Positions 8,447 through 15,271 of a stretch of 38,253 nucleotides of DNA are shown here, one piece after another. The stretch's first letter is position 1. Every line of letters begins with the position of its first letter. The notes beneath the pieces were generated by a model. It saw nothing but the letters and a program-made list of their open reading frames with translations. It did no database searches and was not told where the DNA came from. The position numbers were made by a program, and so were the translations under genes. The stretch spans positions 1-38,253 of the forward strand of contig NZ_JACJFM010000046.1 of NCBI RefSeq assembly GCF_014164585.1, read 5' to 3'. The DNA comes from Oceanospirillum sediminis (GTDB taxonomy: Bacteria > Pseudomonadota > Gammaproteobacteria > Pseudomonadales > Halomonadaceae).

Positions 8447-9286
8447 ATGAGACCCGGTACAGTATCGAAAATTTTATGGCATTTCACAGGTGGACCTCAG
8501 TGGGACTCTGAATCAAATAAGCAGCTAAAAGAATTGAAGCCAGCAATGAATGGCTATAAAGCTATGAAATCCATTTTATCTAGTGGCGAGCTTAGAACTG
8601 GGAATTATCATGAAATAGTGAAAGTAATCGTTCCTGAAAAACGCAAGTACAATTACGAAACTAAGTCTTTTGAAATGCTTAAAAATGTACCTGTGACAGT
8701 TAAATCAAACCCTGTTTGTTGTGTGGCGGATATACCACTTCAACATCTCGCTTATCATGCGCAGAGGTACGGTAAAATAGCAATTGGCTTCAGGAGGGAA
8801 TCTATCATAAAAGCAGCTTTCAATCCTGTAATGTACACGTTGGAAAACTCTCCATTGTTAAACTCTATCTATACTGGCTACGATGCAATAGATGAGGTTG
8901 ATCCATCATGTATTGCGAATGAAATAGAGTCACTTTCAGGAGAAGTTGAACAAAAATTGGAAGAGCATAATATTGATGATTACATCGATTTTTCTAATCC
9001 AGAATTTGAAATCGGTTATGTAGCAAAGGGTCATGAAAAACTTACTGATAGCTACAGCAACTTCTTGGCTTACATCAAGACATTCGATACAACGGAGTTT
9101 GACAGCATCTATTGTGAAAGAGAGTGGAGATCAACTCAGAATTTTAAATTTACATTTGATGATGTAGCAATGTTAATTTTACCTTCAGAGCAAGAGGGTT
9201 TTGAGTTCTATACAGACTTTTTGAATAACTTTGATCTGCCTAGAGGAATTACGGTTGCTCGATGGGAAGATTTGGTCGAACATTAA
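8447..9286 (+). CDS. AbiGi-like abortive-infection protein
   Basis: This 279-residue protein resembles the AbiGi family (putative abortive phage resistance, antitoxin half of the AbiG type IV pair). Features I recognise are the N-terminal KILWHFTGG; GYKAMKSILSSGELR; the VCCVADIPLQHLAYHAQRYG block (about 89-108), matching the family's CF.DIPL..L..H...YG; GFRRESI followed by NPVMY; and the late YCEREWRS. No signal peptide or membrane segment is seen. GGAG (8437-8440) sits 6 bases before the ATG. It fills a single-gene cassette bounded by attC cores at 8426 and 9377. The partner toxin AbiGii is not adjacent, so it may act alone or the pair is broken. Confidence 0.72.
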   Translation: MRPGTVSKILWHFTGGPQWDSESNKQLKELKPAMNGYKAMKSILSSGELRTGNYHEIVKVIVPEKRKYNYETKSFEMLKNVPVTVKSNPVCCVADIPLQHLAYHAQRYGKIAIGFRRESIIKAAFNPVMYTLENSPLLNSIYTGYDAIDEVDPSCIANEIESLSGEVEQKLEEHNIDDYIDFSNPEFEIGYVAKGHEKLTDSYSNFLAYIKTFDTTEFDSIYCEREWRSTQNFKFTFDDVAMLILPSEQEGFEFYTDFLNNFDLPRGITVARWEDLVEH

Positions 9287-9290
9287 ATTT

Positions 9291-9383
9291 ACCTAACAAA
9301 CAAATTATGGCGCTGCTACGCAGCTGGGACCTCCATTCCAGCGCTTCGCGCCTACATTCCGGCCCCATATTTGGGCGTTAAAT
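9291..9383 (+). repeat. attC recombination site of the AbiGi-like cassette
   Basis: The 93-base site has R'' ACCTAAC (9291-9297) and R' GTTAAAT (9377-9383), both fitting the consensus RYYYAAC/GTTRRRY. The arms between them are imperfect inverted repeats, for example ACAAATTATGG against CCATATTTGGG, with inner pairing around GGCGCTGC and the TTCCAGCGC region. The site begins 4 bases after the stop codon, as is normal for gene cassettes. Confidence 0.88.
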
Positions 9384-9445
9384 GCTTGGCGAGAAACTGT
9401 ATTTCAATATTTTAAACTAATCACACAAATAATCTGGATTGTTAA

Positions 9446-11461
9446 ATGGGTAATATGGCGATAAGTGGTACAGCAGATATCACTCATGAAGGGATTAAAA
9501 AGCATTTTACTAAATGGAAGAAATATCCTTTTCAATCAGTCATTGAATTGATCGCTAACGGATTTGATTCTGGCGCAACTTCCGTAGATCTTACGATTGA
9601 ACACAATGAAATGCATGGTCTAGTTGCTATAACTGTGTTGGATAACGGGTCGGGCATTGATATAAAGAAATGCGACCAACATTTTTCTAGGTTTAATGAA
9701 TCTTCTAAGCAAGGTGATGATGACCTTCAGGGAGCTCACGGAAAAGGAAGGCTTGCGTTTCATTTGCTCTGCTCAAATGCTACTTGGTACACCAAATGCC
9801 ATGACTCTGAATCTAAGATACTAATAGATAGCACTAAACTGCGTAATTTTTCAGCAAAAGAGATTGCGCCAGAGGAACAGCATGCATTATTAAGCCCACT
9901 TGAATCAGGTACATGTGTGGTCCTGTCCAATTTTCATACCAACCTTCCAGAGCTAGAGGTTATTAAAAGTAATCTTGAAAGCTATTTTGGCTGGAGACTA
10001 ATTCTAAACCCCGATCGAAAGTTAACGGTTAATGGAGTAGAAGTCGAGATTCCTGAAAATGAATTGATAGAGAAAAATATTTGTATTGATGGAGCTGAAT
10101 TTAAAATCGATTTTATTCGCTGGGTAGATAAGCCTGGAGATGAAAAGTCATATAATTATGTAGTTAACCATGATGGACGAGTATTGCATCGAGATCTAAG
10201 CAGTTTTAATAAAAAACCAAAGTTTCACCTTAGCTCATACTCTAGGTCGAACTGGTTTGATAATTTCAATAAAAGTAGCTCAACGCTAAATTTTACGGAT
10301 GCCCCGCAGGTTAGCCCAGAATCTGATGCTTTCAAGAAGTTAAAAAAGGCAATACATGAGTTCAGCAGGGAAATATATGAAAAGTTTCTTCGGGAATTTG
10401 TTGAAGAAAAAATCGAGGAGTATGAAGCTCGCGGTTATTTTCCCGAGCATAAAAGGCTAAAAGCGGAAGAAGCGGCTTGGAGAAGAGAGAATACTAAGTC
10501 ATTTGTAAAATCACTTTATATAACTGACCCCGCGATTTTCAATAATATAAAAGAAAAACCTGTAAAAATACTATTGGCGCTAATTGATAAGATATTGGTG
10601 TCCAATGAGAATGATACGATTTTTGAGGTTATCGGCGAAATTCTTAATCTAGATGAAAATCAAATAAATACATTCTCGCAGCAAGTTAAAAATTCATCGT
10701 TAGAAAATGTTATTAGTACCATCGAAGTCCTTCAAAAGAGAGAGCTTGCTGTCCATAAGCTTCGAGAAATAATGGTTAAATATTATAAAGAAGTTCTCGA
10801 AACACCTGATTTGCAGGGGATTATTGAAAGTAATACTTGGCTTTTCGGTAACAAATATACACTGCTGGGTGCTGAAGAGGATGACTTCCAAAAAATATCT
10901 TTGAATCTTAGGAATCATGTAAAAGGAATAGATTCCATTGATGAAAGTGACGTTGAGTCAGTGGATTTAGATGGTGGGTTAGATATTGAGGGGGTTAGAC
11001 GGCAAGTAGACTTATTCTTAGCTAGAAAGAATATTGGATTCAATTCTAGGGGTGAGTCTTATTACCAGTGTACGATCATCGAAATAAAGAGGCCAGCAGT
11101 TGCACTCAACGAAAAGCATCTTAAGCAAATACGAGACTATGCGCGAATAATATCCGAACACTCAGGCTTCTCAATGGAGAAAATGAGGTTTGAAATAATA
11201 CTGGTCGGTAGAAAAATTTCAGATAAAGATTTCGATATCAACTCAGCGTTAGAAACGGCAGATGCTAAAAACGAACCTGGATTAGTGTTCAGCACCAAAA
11301 ATGATCGGATAAAAGGGTATGTGAAAACCTGGGGAACCATATTTGCTGAATTTGATTTAGCAAACCACTACCTGCTTGAAAAACTTCAAACGAAGAGGGG
11401 TTCTCTTGAAGATAAGTCTTCAAAGCAACTGGTAGATGAACTTCAGGAGCCATCGGAGTAA
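9446..11461 (+). CDS. GHKL/MORC-like ATPase fused to a Shedu-like PD-(D/E)xK nuclease domain
   Basis: This 671-residue protein fills one cassette. Residues about 12-200 form a GHKL ATP-binding domain: N box ELIANGFD (Glu34, Asn38, Asp41), G1 box LDNGSG (Asp66), G2 box GAHGKGR (96-102) and a later GTCVVLSNF. An S5-like and charged helical middle follows to about 460. The C-terminal third looks like the Shedu/DUF4263 nuclease fold: IIESNTWLFG near 470, RRQVDLFLA (Asp522), IIEIKRP (Glu546, Lys548) and HLKQIRDYA (Gln561). That gives a complete D-ExK-Q signature. Prokaryotic MORC-type ATPases are known from restriction-like operons and Shedu nucleases are anti-phage, so I infer an ATP-gated DNA nuclease defence protein. 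A second in-frame ATG at 9455 is a possible start. Confidence 0.78.
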   Translation: MGNMAISGTADITHEGIKKHFTKWKKYPFQSVIELIANGFDSGATSVDLTIEHNEMHGLVAITVLDNGSGIDIKKCDQHFSRFNESSKQGDDDLQGAHGKGRLAFHLLCSNATWYTKCHDSESKILIDSTKLRNFSAKEIAPEEQHALLSPLESGTCVVLSNFHTNLPELEVIKSNLESYFGWRLILNPDRKLTVNGVEVEIPENELIEKNICIDGAEFKIDFIRWVDKPGDEKSYNYVVNHDGRVLHRDLSSFNKKPKFHLSSYSRSNWFDNFNKSSSTLNFTDAPQVSPESDAFKKLKKAIHEFSREIYEKFLREFVEEKIEEYEARGYFPEHKRLKAEEAAWRRENTKSFVKSLYITDPAIFNNIKEKPVKILLALIDKILVSNENDTIFEVIGEILNLDENQINTFSQQVKNSSLENVISTIEVLQKRELAVHKLREIMVKYYKEVLETPDLQGIIESNTWLFGNKYTLLGAEEDDFQKISLNLRNHVKGIDSIDESDVESVDLDGGLDIEGVRRQVDLFLARKNIGFNSRGESYYQCTIIEIKRPAVALNEKHLKQIRDYARIISEHSGFSMEKMRFEIILVGRKISDKDFDINSALETADAKNEPGLVFSTKNDRIKGYVKTWGTIFAEFDLANHYLLEKLQTKRGSLEDKSSKQLVDELQEPSE

Positions 11462-11464
11462 TGC

Positions 11465-11567
11465 ATTTAACAAGCGGCTGCACCGGACAAATTTCCGCTG
11501 TCACCCTTTTTCGCTTAGCAGCAAAAATCCGCCATCAAAAATTTGCCCGGTGAGCCGGGCATTAGTG
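11465..11567 (+). repeat. attC site of the ATPase-nuclease cassette, atypical 3' core
   Basis: R'' ATTTAAC (11465-11471) fits the consensus and follows the stop codon by 3 bases. The arms pair very well: CACCGGaCAAATTT (about 11480-11493) against AAATTTGcCCGGTG (about 11539-11552), 13 of 14. The expected GTTRRRY is replaced by ATTAGTG (11561-11567), which lacks the G at the strand-exchange point. Confidence 0.75.
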
Positions 11568-11587
11568 AAAAAAAATAAAGGCGTAAA

Positions 11588-12076
11588 ATGAATCTTACGA
11601 GTATAATTAAAGCAAACTTAGATCGATTAAATATTAAATACGATAACCTTGACTCAATTCAGGAGTTATCTGAAATAAAAAATAAAATTAAATGGCCCGA
11701 TAACTTTTACCAAGGTTCGACAGAGCTATTTAAAACTTACATTCAAGAAACAGGAAATGAAGATTTTAACGGTTTCGAAGAGTTTGAATTAGAAGATGAA
11801 ATGCCTTCAACTCATAACTTTAGATTTATTCAAGATCCACAAAATATAGGGTTCTGGGAGAGCTGGGAAAAAGAATTTACAAGTGTATCTCCAAACAAGT
11901 ATTTACCATTTGCATGTGATGAGGACTATTTTTACTTCTTGTGTCACAATCCAGACAACGAAAATAATCCTTTAATCCACAGTATTGATCATGAAGAAAC
12001 TCAGGAAGAACCATATGACGAGAATGGGCTCACTCTTGAATCACTATTAGCTCTCCTTGAAGAGAAAAAACAGTAA
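11588..12076 (+). CDS. SMI1/KNR4 (SUKH) family-like protein
   Basis: This acidic, AT-rich 162-codon gene encodes a soluble protein. The layout fits the SUKH superfamily: WPDNFYQGSTELFKTYIQETG near 36-56; the W-containing middle FWESWEKEF; then the conserved strand-and-turn FACDEDYFYFLCH with IHSIDHEE; and a C-terminal helix LTLESLLALLEE. SUKH proteins are mostly immunity proteins against contact-dependent or polymorphic toxins (established for the superfamily). No cognate toxin is next to it, which fits an orphan immunity cassette. The assignment is by pattern only. AAAGGCG lies about 8 bases before the ATG. It forms its own cassette, between cores at 11561 and 12171. Confidence 0.55.
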   Translation: MNLTSIIKANLDRLNIKYDNLDSIQELSEIKNKIKWPDNFYQGSTELFKTYIQETGNEDFNGFEEFELEDEMPSTHNFRFIQDPQNIGFWESWEKEFTSVSPNKYLPFACDEDYFYFLCHNPDNENNPLIHSIDHEETQEEPYDENGLTLESLLALLEEKKQ

Positions 12077-12089
12077 ATAGTATAACAAC

Positions 12090-12177
12090 CACTAACAAAT
12101 CACTCTACCTGACCCGTTATGTCGCGCCCTCATTCTTCGGTCACTCCATAACGTGCAGGTAAGTTCAATCGTTAGAT
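12090..12177 (+). repeat. attC site of the SUKH cassette
   Basis: R' is a canonical GTTAGAT (12171-12177). R'' is CACTAAC (12090-12096), keeping the CTAAC end but not the full RYYYAAC. The arms pair through TACCTG...CAGGTA and CGTTATG...CATAACG with extrahelical bases, as in genuine attC folds. Length is 88 bases. Confidence 0.82.
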
Positions 12178-12215
12178 ACACACCAATTCCAACTATAAAT
12201 ACAAGATTGAATTAA

Positions 12216-12953
12216 ATGAAAAACAGAGTCGCTTTAGTTACAGGTTCGACATCAGGAATTGGCAAAGCTATTGCCAGTCGTCTTGCTTCGGAAGGTTTTT
12301 CCGTCGTTTTCCATTCGCGTTCATCTGTAGATGTCGGCCAGCGCTTGGCATCAATGCACGAAAACGCTTCTTATTTCCAGGCTGATCTATCAAATCAAGC
12401 CGAATCGAAAGGCTTAATCAAGGAAATTTCCTCCAAATACGGACGTCTGGATGTTTTAGTAAATAACGCAGCATTAACTGAGGTTATAGACCATTCAAAT
12501 CTCAAGGCAGCTACTCCTGAAATATGGCGAATCCTTCATGAGGTTAATGTCATTTCTCCATGGACATTGATTTCCGAAGCTGAGCCTTTGCTCAAAAAGT
12601 CCTCTTCTGAAGGTGCCACTAGCTGTATTCTTAACATTAGTTCTCATGCAGGCGTACGCCCCAAAGGCGCATCAATTCCCTATTCAGTAACTAAGGCTGC
12701 GCTCAACCATATGACAAAACTATTAGCTTTAAATCTGGGGCCTGAGATTAGGGTCAACGCCATCGCTCCAGGTTTAGTTCATACACCAATGAGCAAAGAC
12801 TGGGAGGCAGCCCGTGAACTATGGAAAACCAAAGCCCCTATGAAACGGGGCGCAGAACCAGAGGAGATTGCTTATGTCGCTGGAATGTTAATCAACAGCT
12901 CCTATTTAACTGGTGAAATCGTGCTCTCAGATGGCGGGTTAAATTTAACGTGA
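12216..12953 (+). CDS. Short-chain dehydrogenase/reductase (SDR)
   Basis: This 245-residue NAD(P)-dependent oxidoreductase of the classical SDR family appears complete. The cofactor loop is TGSTSGIG (9-16), with DLS near 58 and NNAA (83-86). The catalytic residues are Asn111, Ser142/143 in LNISSHAG, Tyr156 and Lys160 in YSVTK, followed by RVNAIAPGLVHTPM and a C-terminal LTGEIVLSDGG. It resembles FabG-like 3-oxoacyl or sugar reductases, but the substrate cannot be read from sequence. It is the fourth cassette gene, starting 38 bases after the preceding attC core. SDR genes are common metabolic cargo in cassettes. Confidence 0.88.
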   Translation: MKNRVALVTGSTSGIGKAIASRLASEGFSVVFHSRSSVDVGQRLASMHENASYFQADLSNQAESKGLIKEISSKYGRLDVLVNNAALTEVIDHSNLKAATPEIWRILHEVNVISPWTLISEAEPLLKKSSSEGATSCILNISSHAGVRPKGASIPYSVTKAALNHMTKLLALNLGPEIRVNAIAPGLVHTPMSKDWEAARELWKTKAPMKRGAEPEEIAYVAGMLINSSYLTGEIVLSDGGLNLT

Positions 12954-12960
12954 AGAAAGC

Positions 12961-12967
12961 ATCTAAC
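12961..12967 (+). repeat. Orphan attC 5' core (R'') after the SDR gene
   Basis: ATCTAAC fits RYYYAAC and lies 7 bases after the SDR stop, exactly where an attC should start. No matching GTTRRRY with a paired arm is found before the next gene, so this site appears truncated. Confidence 0.5.
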
Positions 12968-13186
12968 AAATTGCAGAATCAATAATAATTTACTTTTGGC
13001 AGCCAACTCTTAACGACAGAAAAAAGGTATATGCACCAAAACCAATTACGTTAGTTAATAAATGGTTCAAGACAGATGGCTCGCCACGCCATAGACAACA
13101 CACGATGTGTAAAGGTCTTGACGATGTAATTTCTTGGGATGGTGAGTTGTGGCGAAGCGGTAACCTACAGGTCTGGGCGGAATGAA
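12967..13186 (+). pseudogene. Possible 5'-truncated gene remnant
   Basis: A reading frame without a start codon runs from 12967 to a TGA at 13184-13186. It gives about 72 residues with a protein-like composition, including YFWQPTLNDRKKVYAPK, VNKWFKTDGSPRHRQH and SWDGELWRSGNLQVW. It begins at the orphan R'' core, as if a foreign cassette gene lost its 5' end and joined there by recombination or deletion. I do not recognise the family. Confidence 0.35.
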
Positions 13187-13296
13187 ATATAACAATACAT
13201 AGCAGTCGCCTGGGTTCGTCAAAAATGCCGTTCGTTCCCCTCTCTGTCTTTTGCTGCCTTTAAGGTGAGTCAGTAAAGTCCTTCTTTCGTTTTTTC

Positions 13297-13341
13297 GTCA
13301 ATATTTGTTGACGAACGCTATGAGCGTCAACTATTGTTGAC
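13297..13341 (+). promoter_or_regulatory. Twin palindromic operators over the HTH-ClpN promoter
   Basis: Two 16-base palindromes, GTCAATATTTGTTGAC (13297-13312) and GTCAACTATTGTTGAC (13326-13341), share the half-site GTCAA/TTGAC and are 29 bases apart. A -35 TTGACG (13308-13313) ends in the first and a -10 TATTGT (13332-13337) lies in the second, with an 18-base spacer. A repressor bound here would block the promoter. The downstream HTH protein is the obvious candidate (inferred autoregulation). Transcription would start at or next to the ATG at 13344, so the mRNA is probably leaderless; no ribosome site is present. Confidence 0.65.
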
Positions 13342-13343
13342 GA

Positions 13344-13577
13344 ATGACAGATATAAAATCACTTCCATCACCGAACAACCCCGAAGAAGCACTTGCTGCT
13401 GCAGTTGCGCTTCGTTACATGGCTGATAAGTTGGAAAGAAAAGCCGTCAAAGAAGCAATTACTCAAGGATGGAGTTGGTCGCAAGTCGCTGAAGCACTGG
13501 GCGTTTCAAAGCAAGCGGCCCATAAACGCCATGCGGCATCCATTCAGAATACAATAGGGTCGAAAAGGAAAAAGTAA
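13344..13577 (+). CDS. Small helix-turn-helix protein, probable autoregulator
   Basis: This is a 77-residue basic protein. An N-terminal helical part (NNPEEALAAAVALRYMADKLERKAV) precedes a helix-turn-helix, WSWSQVAEALGVSKQAAHKRH (about 43-64), ending in a basic tail GSKRKK. Its stop overlaps the start of the next gene by one base (TAATG), so the two are translationally coupled. Small HTH proteins paired with a Clp N-terminal-domain protein are a recurring gene pair in bacteria (as I recall it, mainly from actinobacteria). Two GTCAA...TTGAC palindromes cover its own promoter, so it probably represses itself. The start lies directly at the predicted transcription start. Confidence 0.75.
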   Translation: MTDIKSLPSPNNPEEALAAAVALRYMADKLERKAVKEAITQGWSWSQVAEALGVSKQAAHKRHAASIQNTIGSKRKK

Positions 13578-14083
13578 TGTTTAAGCGTCTCCTATTACGT
13601 TTTCGAGATATGAAAACCATTGGAAAATTGATACCCGGAGCAGATGAACAGGCAAATATCATGGGTGAAGAAAAACCCGGTGCTGAGCACTTTGTGCTTT
13701 CTGCGCTCTGTCTGGAAGATGGTACGGCCAGGCGAGCATTTGGCAAATTAGGAATCGATTACAAAAAATTTCAGAATGCCATTAAAGCACAGTATGATGA
13801 GGCGCTAAGCTCTGTCGGTATCAGTGGGCAAGTTTCTGATATTGGGCATGAGCTTATAAAATCAGATAAAATCCTCCACGACTCACAGCCTTCAGGTCAG
13901 GATTTAATAAAATCCCTTTATACGTTGAAAAAAGAGGATAAAAACCGTCCTCTACAAGGAGCCCATGTAATAATCGTGGCTGCTTCCATAGAGTATGGCG
14001 TAGTACCGAGGACGTTTAAAGTTCTGGGAGTTGACAGAGAAGCGATAGCTAAAGCAGCTAGAGACGAGCTTGTCTCAATATAG
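13577..14083 (+). CDS. Clp N-terminal (ClpA/B repeat) domain protein
   Basis: This 168-residue protein is built from a Clp-N-like repeat pair without any AAA+ ATPase module. The first repeat is around GADEQANIMGEEKPGAEHFVLSALCLEDGTARRAFGKLGID (24-64, broken here by loops). The second is around NRPLQGAHVIIVAAS and YGVVPRTFKVLGVDREAI (about 115-160). Clp-N domains bind substrates or adaptors for Clp chaperone-proteases, so it could deliver or shield a substrate, perhaps the HTH partner, in a proteolytic switch. That role is inference. It is translated by coupling to the HTH gene and ends 16 bases before an attC site, so the pair travels as one cassette. Confidence 0.7.
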   Translation: MFKRLLLRFRDMKTIGKLIPGADEQANIMGEEKPGAEHFVLSALCLEDGTARRAFGKLGIDYKKFQNAIKAQYDEALSSVGISGQVSDIGHELIKSDKILHDSQPSGQDLIKSLYTLKKEDKNRPLQGAHVIIVAASIEYGVVPRTFKVLGVDREAIAKAARDELVSI

Positions 14084-14098
14084 TATGAAGCAACTTAC

Positions 14099-14176
14099 AT
14101 CTGACAAAGCCAGCCAGAGGGACTCGAAAAATCTCGCTTTGCTCTGGTTTCTATGTTCCTGCTGGCGGCGTTAGGC
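14099..14176 (+). repeat. attC site of the HTH-ClpN cassette
   Basis: R'' is ATCTGAC (14099-14105, one change from RYYYAAC) and R' is a perfect GTTAGGC (14170-14176). The arms GCCAGC (14109-14114) and GCTGGC (14161-14166) pair, with inner AGAG/CTCT contacts. Length is 78 bases. GTTAGGC is fully complementary to GCCTAAC in the guide strand of the upstream IS1111 element. Confidence 0.85.
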
Positions 14177-14183
14177 GCTAATC

Positions 14184-14771
14184 ATGGATTCGAGTCTGAA
14201 ACTATTTTTCAGCGGAGTGGCAATATTACTTACGTTTGTCGCTTTCGTGCCTTATATTCGCTCAATATTGGCAGGTATTACAAAGCCTCATGTATTTTCG
14301 TGGGTGATTTGGGGTACTACAACCGTTATTGTTTTCTTTGCACAACTTGAAGCCAAAGGAGGCATAGGCGCATGGCCCATTGGTGTGTCCGGCGCTATCA
14401 CAACATTTATTGCTGCATTGGCATTCATTAAATGTTCAGATATTTCCATAACCAGAACTGACTGGTTATTTTTCTTATCGGCGCTTGCGTCGTTGCCATT
14501 TTGGTACTTCACTTCTGATCCATTATGGGCGGTAGTGGTTCTTACTGCCGTTGACCTGCTTGGCTTTGGTCCCACTATCCGAAAGGCTTATGATTTTCCG
14601 CATGAGGAAAACATTCCCTTCTTTCTACTGTTTATGGCAAGAAACACCTTCGCACTATTGGCACTGGAGTCTTATTCGGTAGCAACAGCTTTATTCCCTT
14701 TATCAGTTAGTTGTGCTTGTTTATTTTTGCTTATTATGGTCAGTTACAGACGTAAAGTGGTATGTGTCTGA
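14184..14771 (+). CDS. Multi-pass membrane protein with PQ-loop-like repeats
   Basis: This 195-residue hydrophobic protein has about six to seven membrane segments. Two similar blocks, FVPYIRSILAGITKPHVFSWVIWG (about 21-44, read in pieces) and LLGFGPTIRKAYDFPHEEN (about 123-141), resemble the PQ-loop/SWEET-type repeat, in which a P(Y/T)IR motif is followed by a K-P or P-H element. Such proteins are small transporters or receptors, but the substrate here is unknown. The ATG lies only 7 bases after the attC core GTTAGGC, so the leader is very short, no good ribosome site is visible, and expression may depend on the array context. Hypothetical proteins of this kind occur in cassettes. Confidence 0.65.
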   Translation: MDSSLKLFFSGVAILLTFVAFVPYIRSILAGITKPHVFSWVIWGTTTVIVFFAQLEAKGGIGAWPIGVSGAITTFIAALAFIKCSDISITRTDWLFFLSALASLPFWYFTSDPLWAVVVLTAVDLLGFGPTIRKAYDFPHEENIPFFLLFMARNTFALLALESYSVATALFPLSVSCACLFLLIMVSYRRKVVCV

Positions 14772-14820
14772 CAAGTCAAGGCAACAGCTCGCTGCTTGAG
14801 CCATGCAACAGAAATGTTCA
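14766..14820 (+). repeat. Degenerate attC-like half site
   Basis: GTCTGAC (14766-14772) overlaps the stop of the membrane protein in R'' position. CAAGgCAaCAGC pairs with GCTGCTTG with two extrahelical bases, in attC fashion. No GTTRRRY closes the site; the nearest candidate is GTTCAAA (14816-14822). The site is probably broken. Confidence 0.35.
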
Positions 14821-14829
14821 AAATAACCC

Positions 14830-15271
14830 ATGAAAATTGAAACCGCTGAAATCTCAGATATTCCTGCCCTATGCGATCTGTTGGAATCTTTATTCCGTCA
14901 GGAAGCTGAATTCAAACCATTTACAGGCTCAAGGATTAAGGTCTGTCATTGAGAATGATAATGTCGGGGATATTTTAGTCGCTCGGGATAATGGCTGTAT
15001 TGTTGCTATGGTCAATATTTTATACACGGTATCTACGGCTCTGGGTGCGCGTGTCGGAATATTGGAAGATATGGTGGTATCTGATACTGTCCGAGGTTCT
15101 GGTATTGGGAGCCAGTTACTCGAACACGCGTTAATATTTGCCAAAGGGAAGGGCTGTCAGCGTATTACTTTACTCACTGATCATGATAATACGTTAGCCC
15201 ATCACTTTTACCAGAAGCATGGTTTTGATCTTTCTACTATGGTGGTTTTTCGTCAATCTATGGGCTTTTAA
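14830..15271 (+). pseudogene. GNAT-family N-acetyltransferase, frameshifted
   Basis: The natural start is ATG 14830 (MKIETAEISDIPALCDLLE, then LFRQEAEFKP), which matches GNAT N-termini but runs into a stop at about 14950. The rest of the protein continues in the +1 frame from about 14920: LQAQGLRSVIE, ILVARDNGCIVAMVN, then GILEDMVVSDTVRGSGIGSQLL (the acetyl-CoA loop, V-x-D...RGxGxG) and FYQKHGF near the end. The join lies near the TTT at 14920-14922. Relative to usual GNATs, residues between EFKP and GLR are also missing, so a short deletion is likely. GNATs acetylate antibiotics, amines or proteins; the substrate is unknown. An internal ATG at 14837 is in the second frame but would give an abnormal N-terminus. 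Confidence 0.75.

Larger units (their letters stand above)
12954..13343. other. Damaged cassette junction
   Basis: The 390 bases between the SDR and HTH genes contain the orphan R'' core (12961), the possible gene remnant to 13186, and then about 110 bases leading into the operator region. No intact attC is present, so two cassettes appear fused here. Confidence 0.5.

Noticed and set aside
9301-9376. GC-rich inverted repeats considered as a transcription terminator after the AbiGi-like gene
   Set aside because: No T run, and the whole segment is explained as the folded arms of an attC site.
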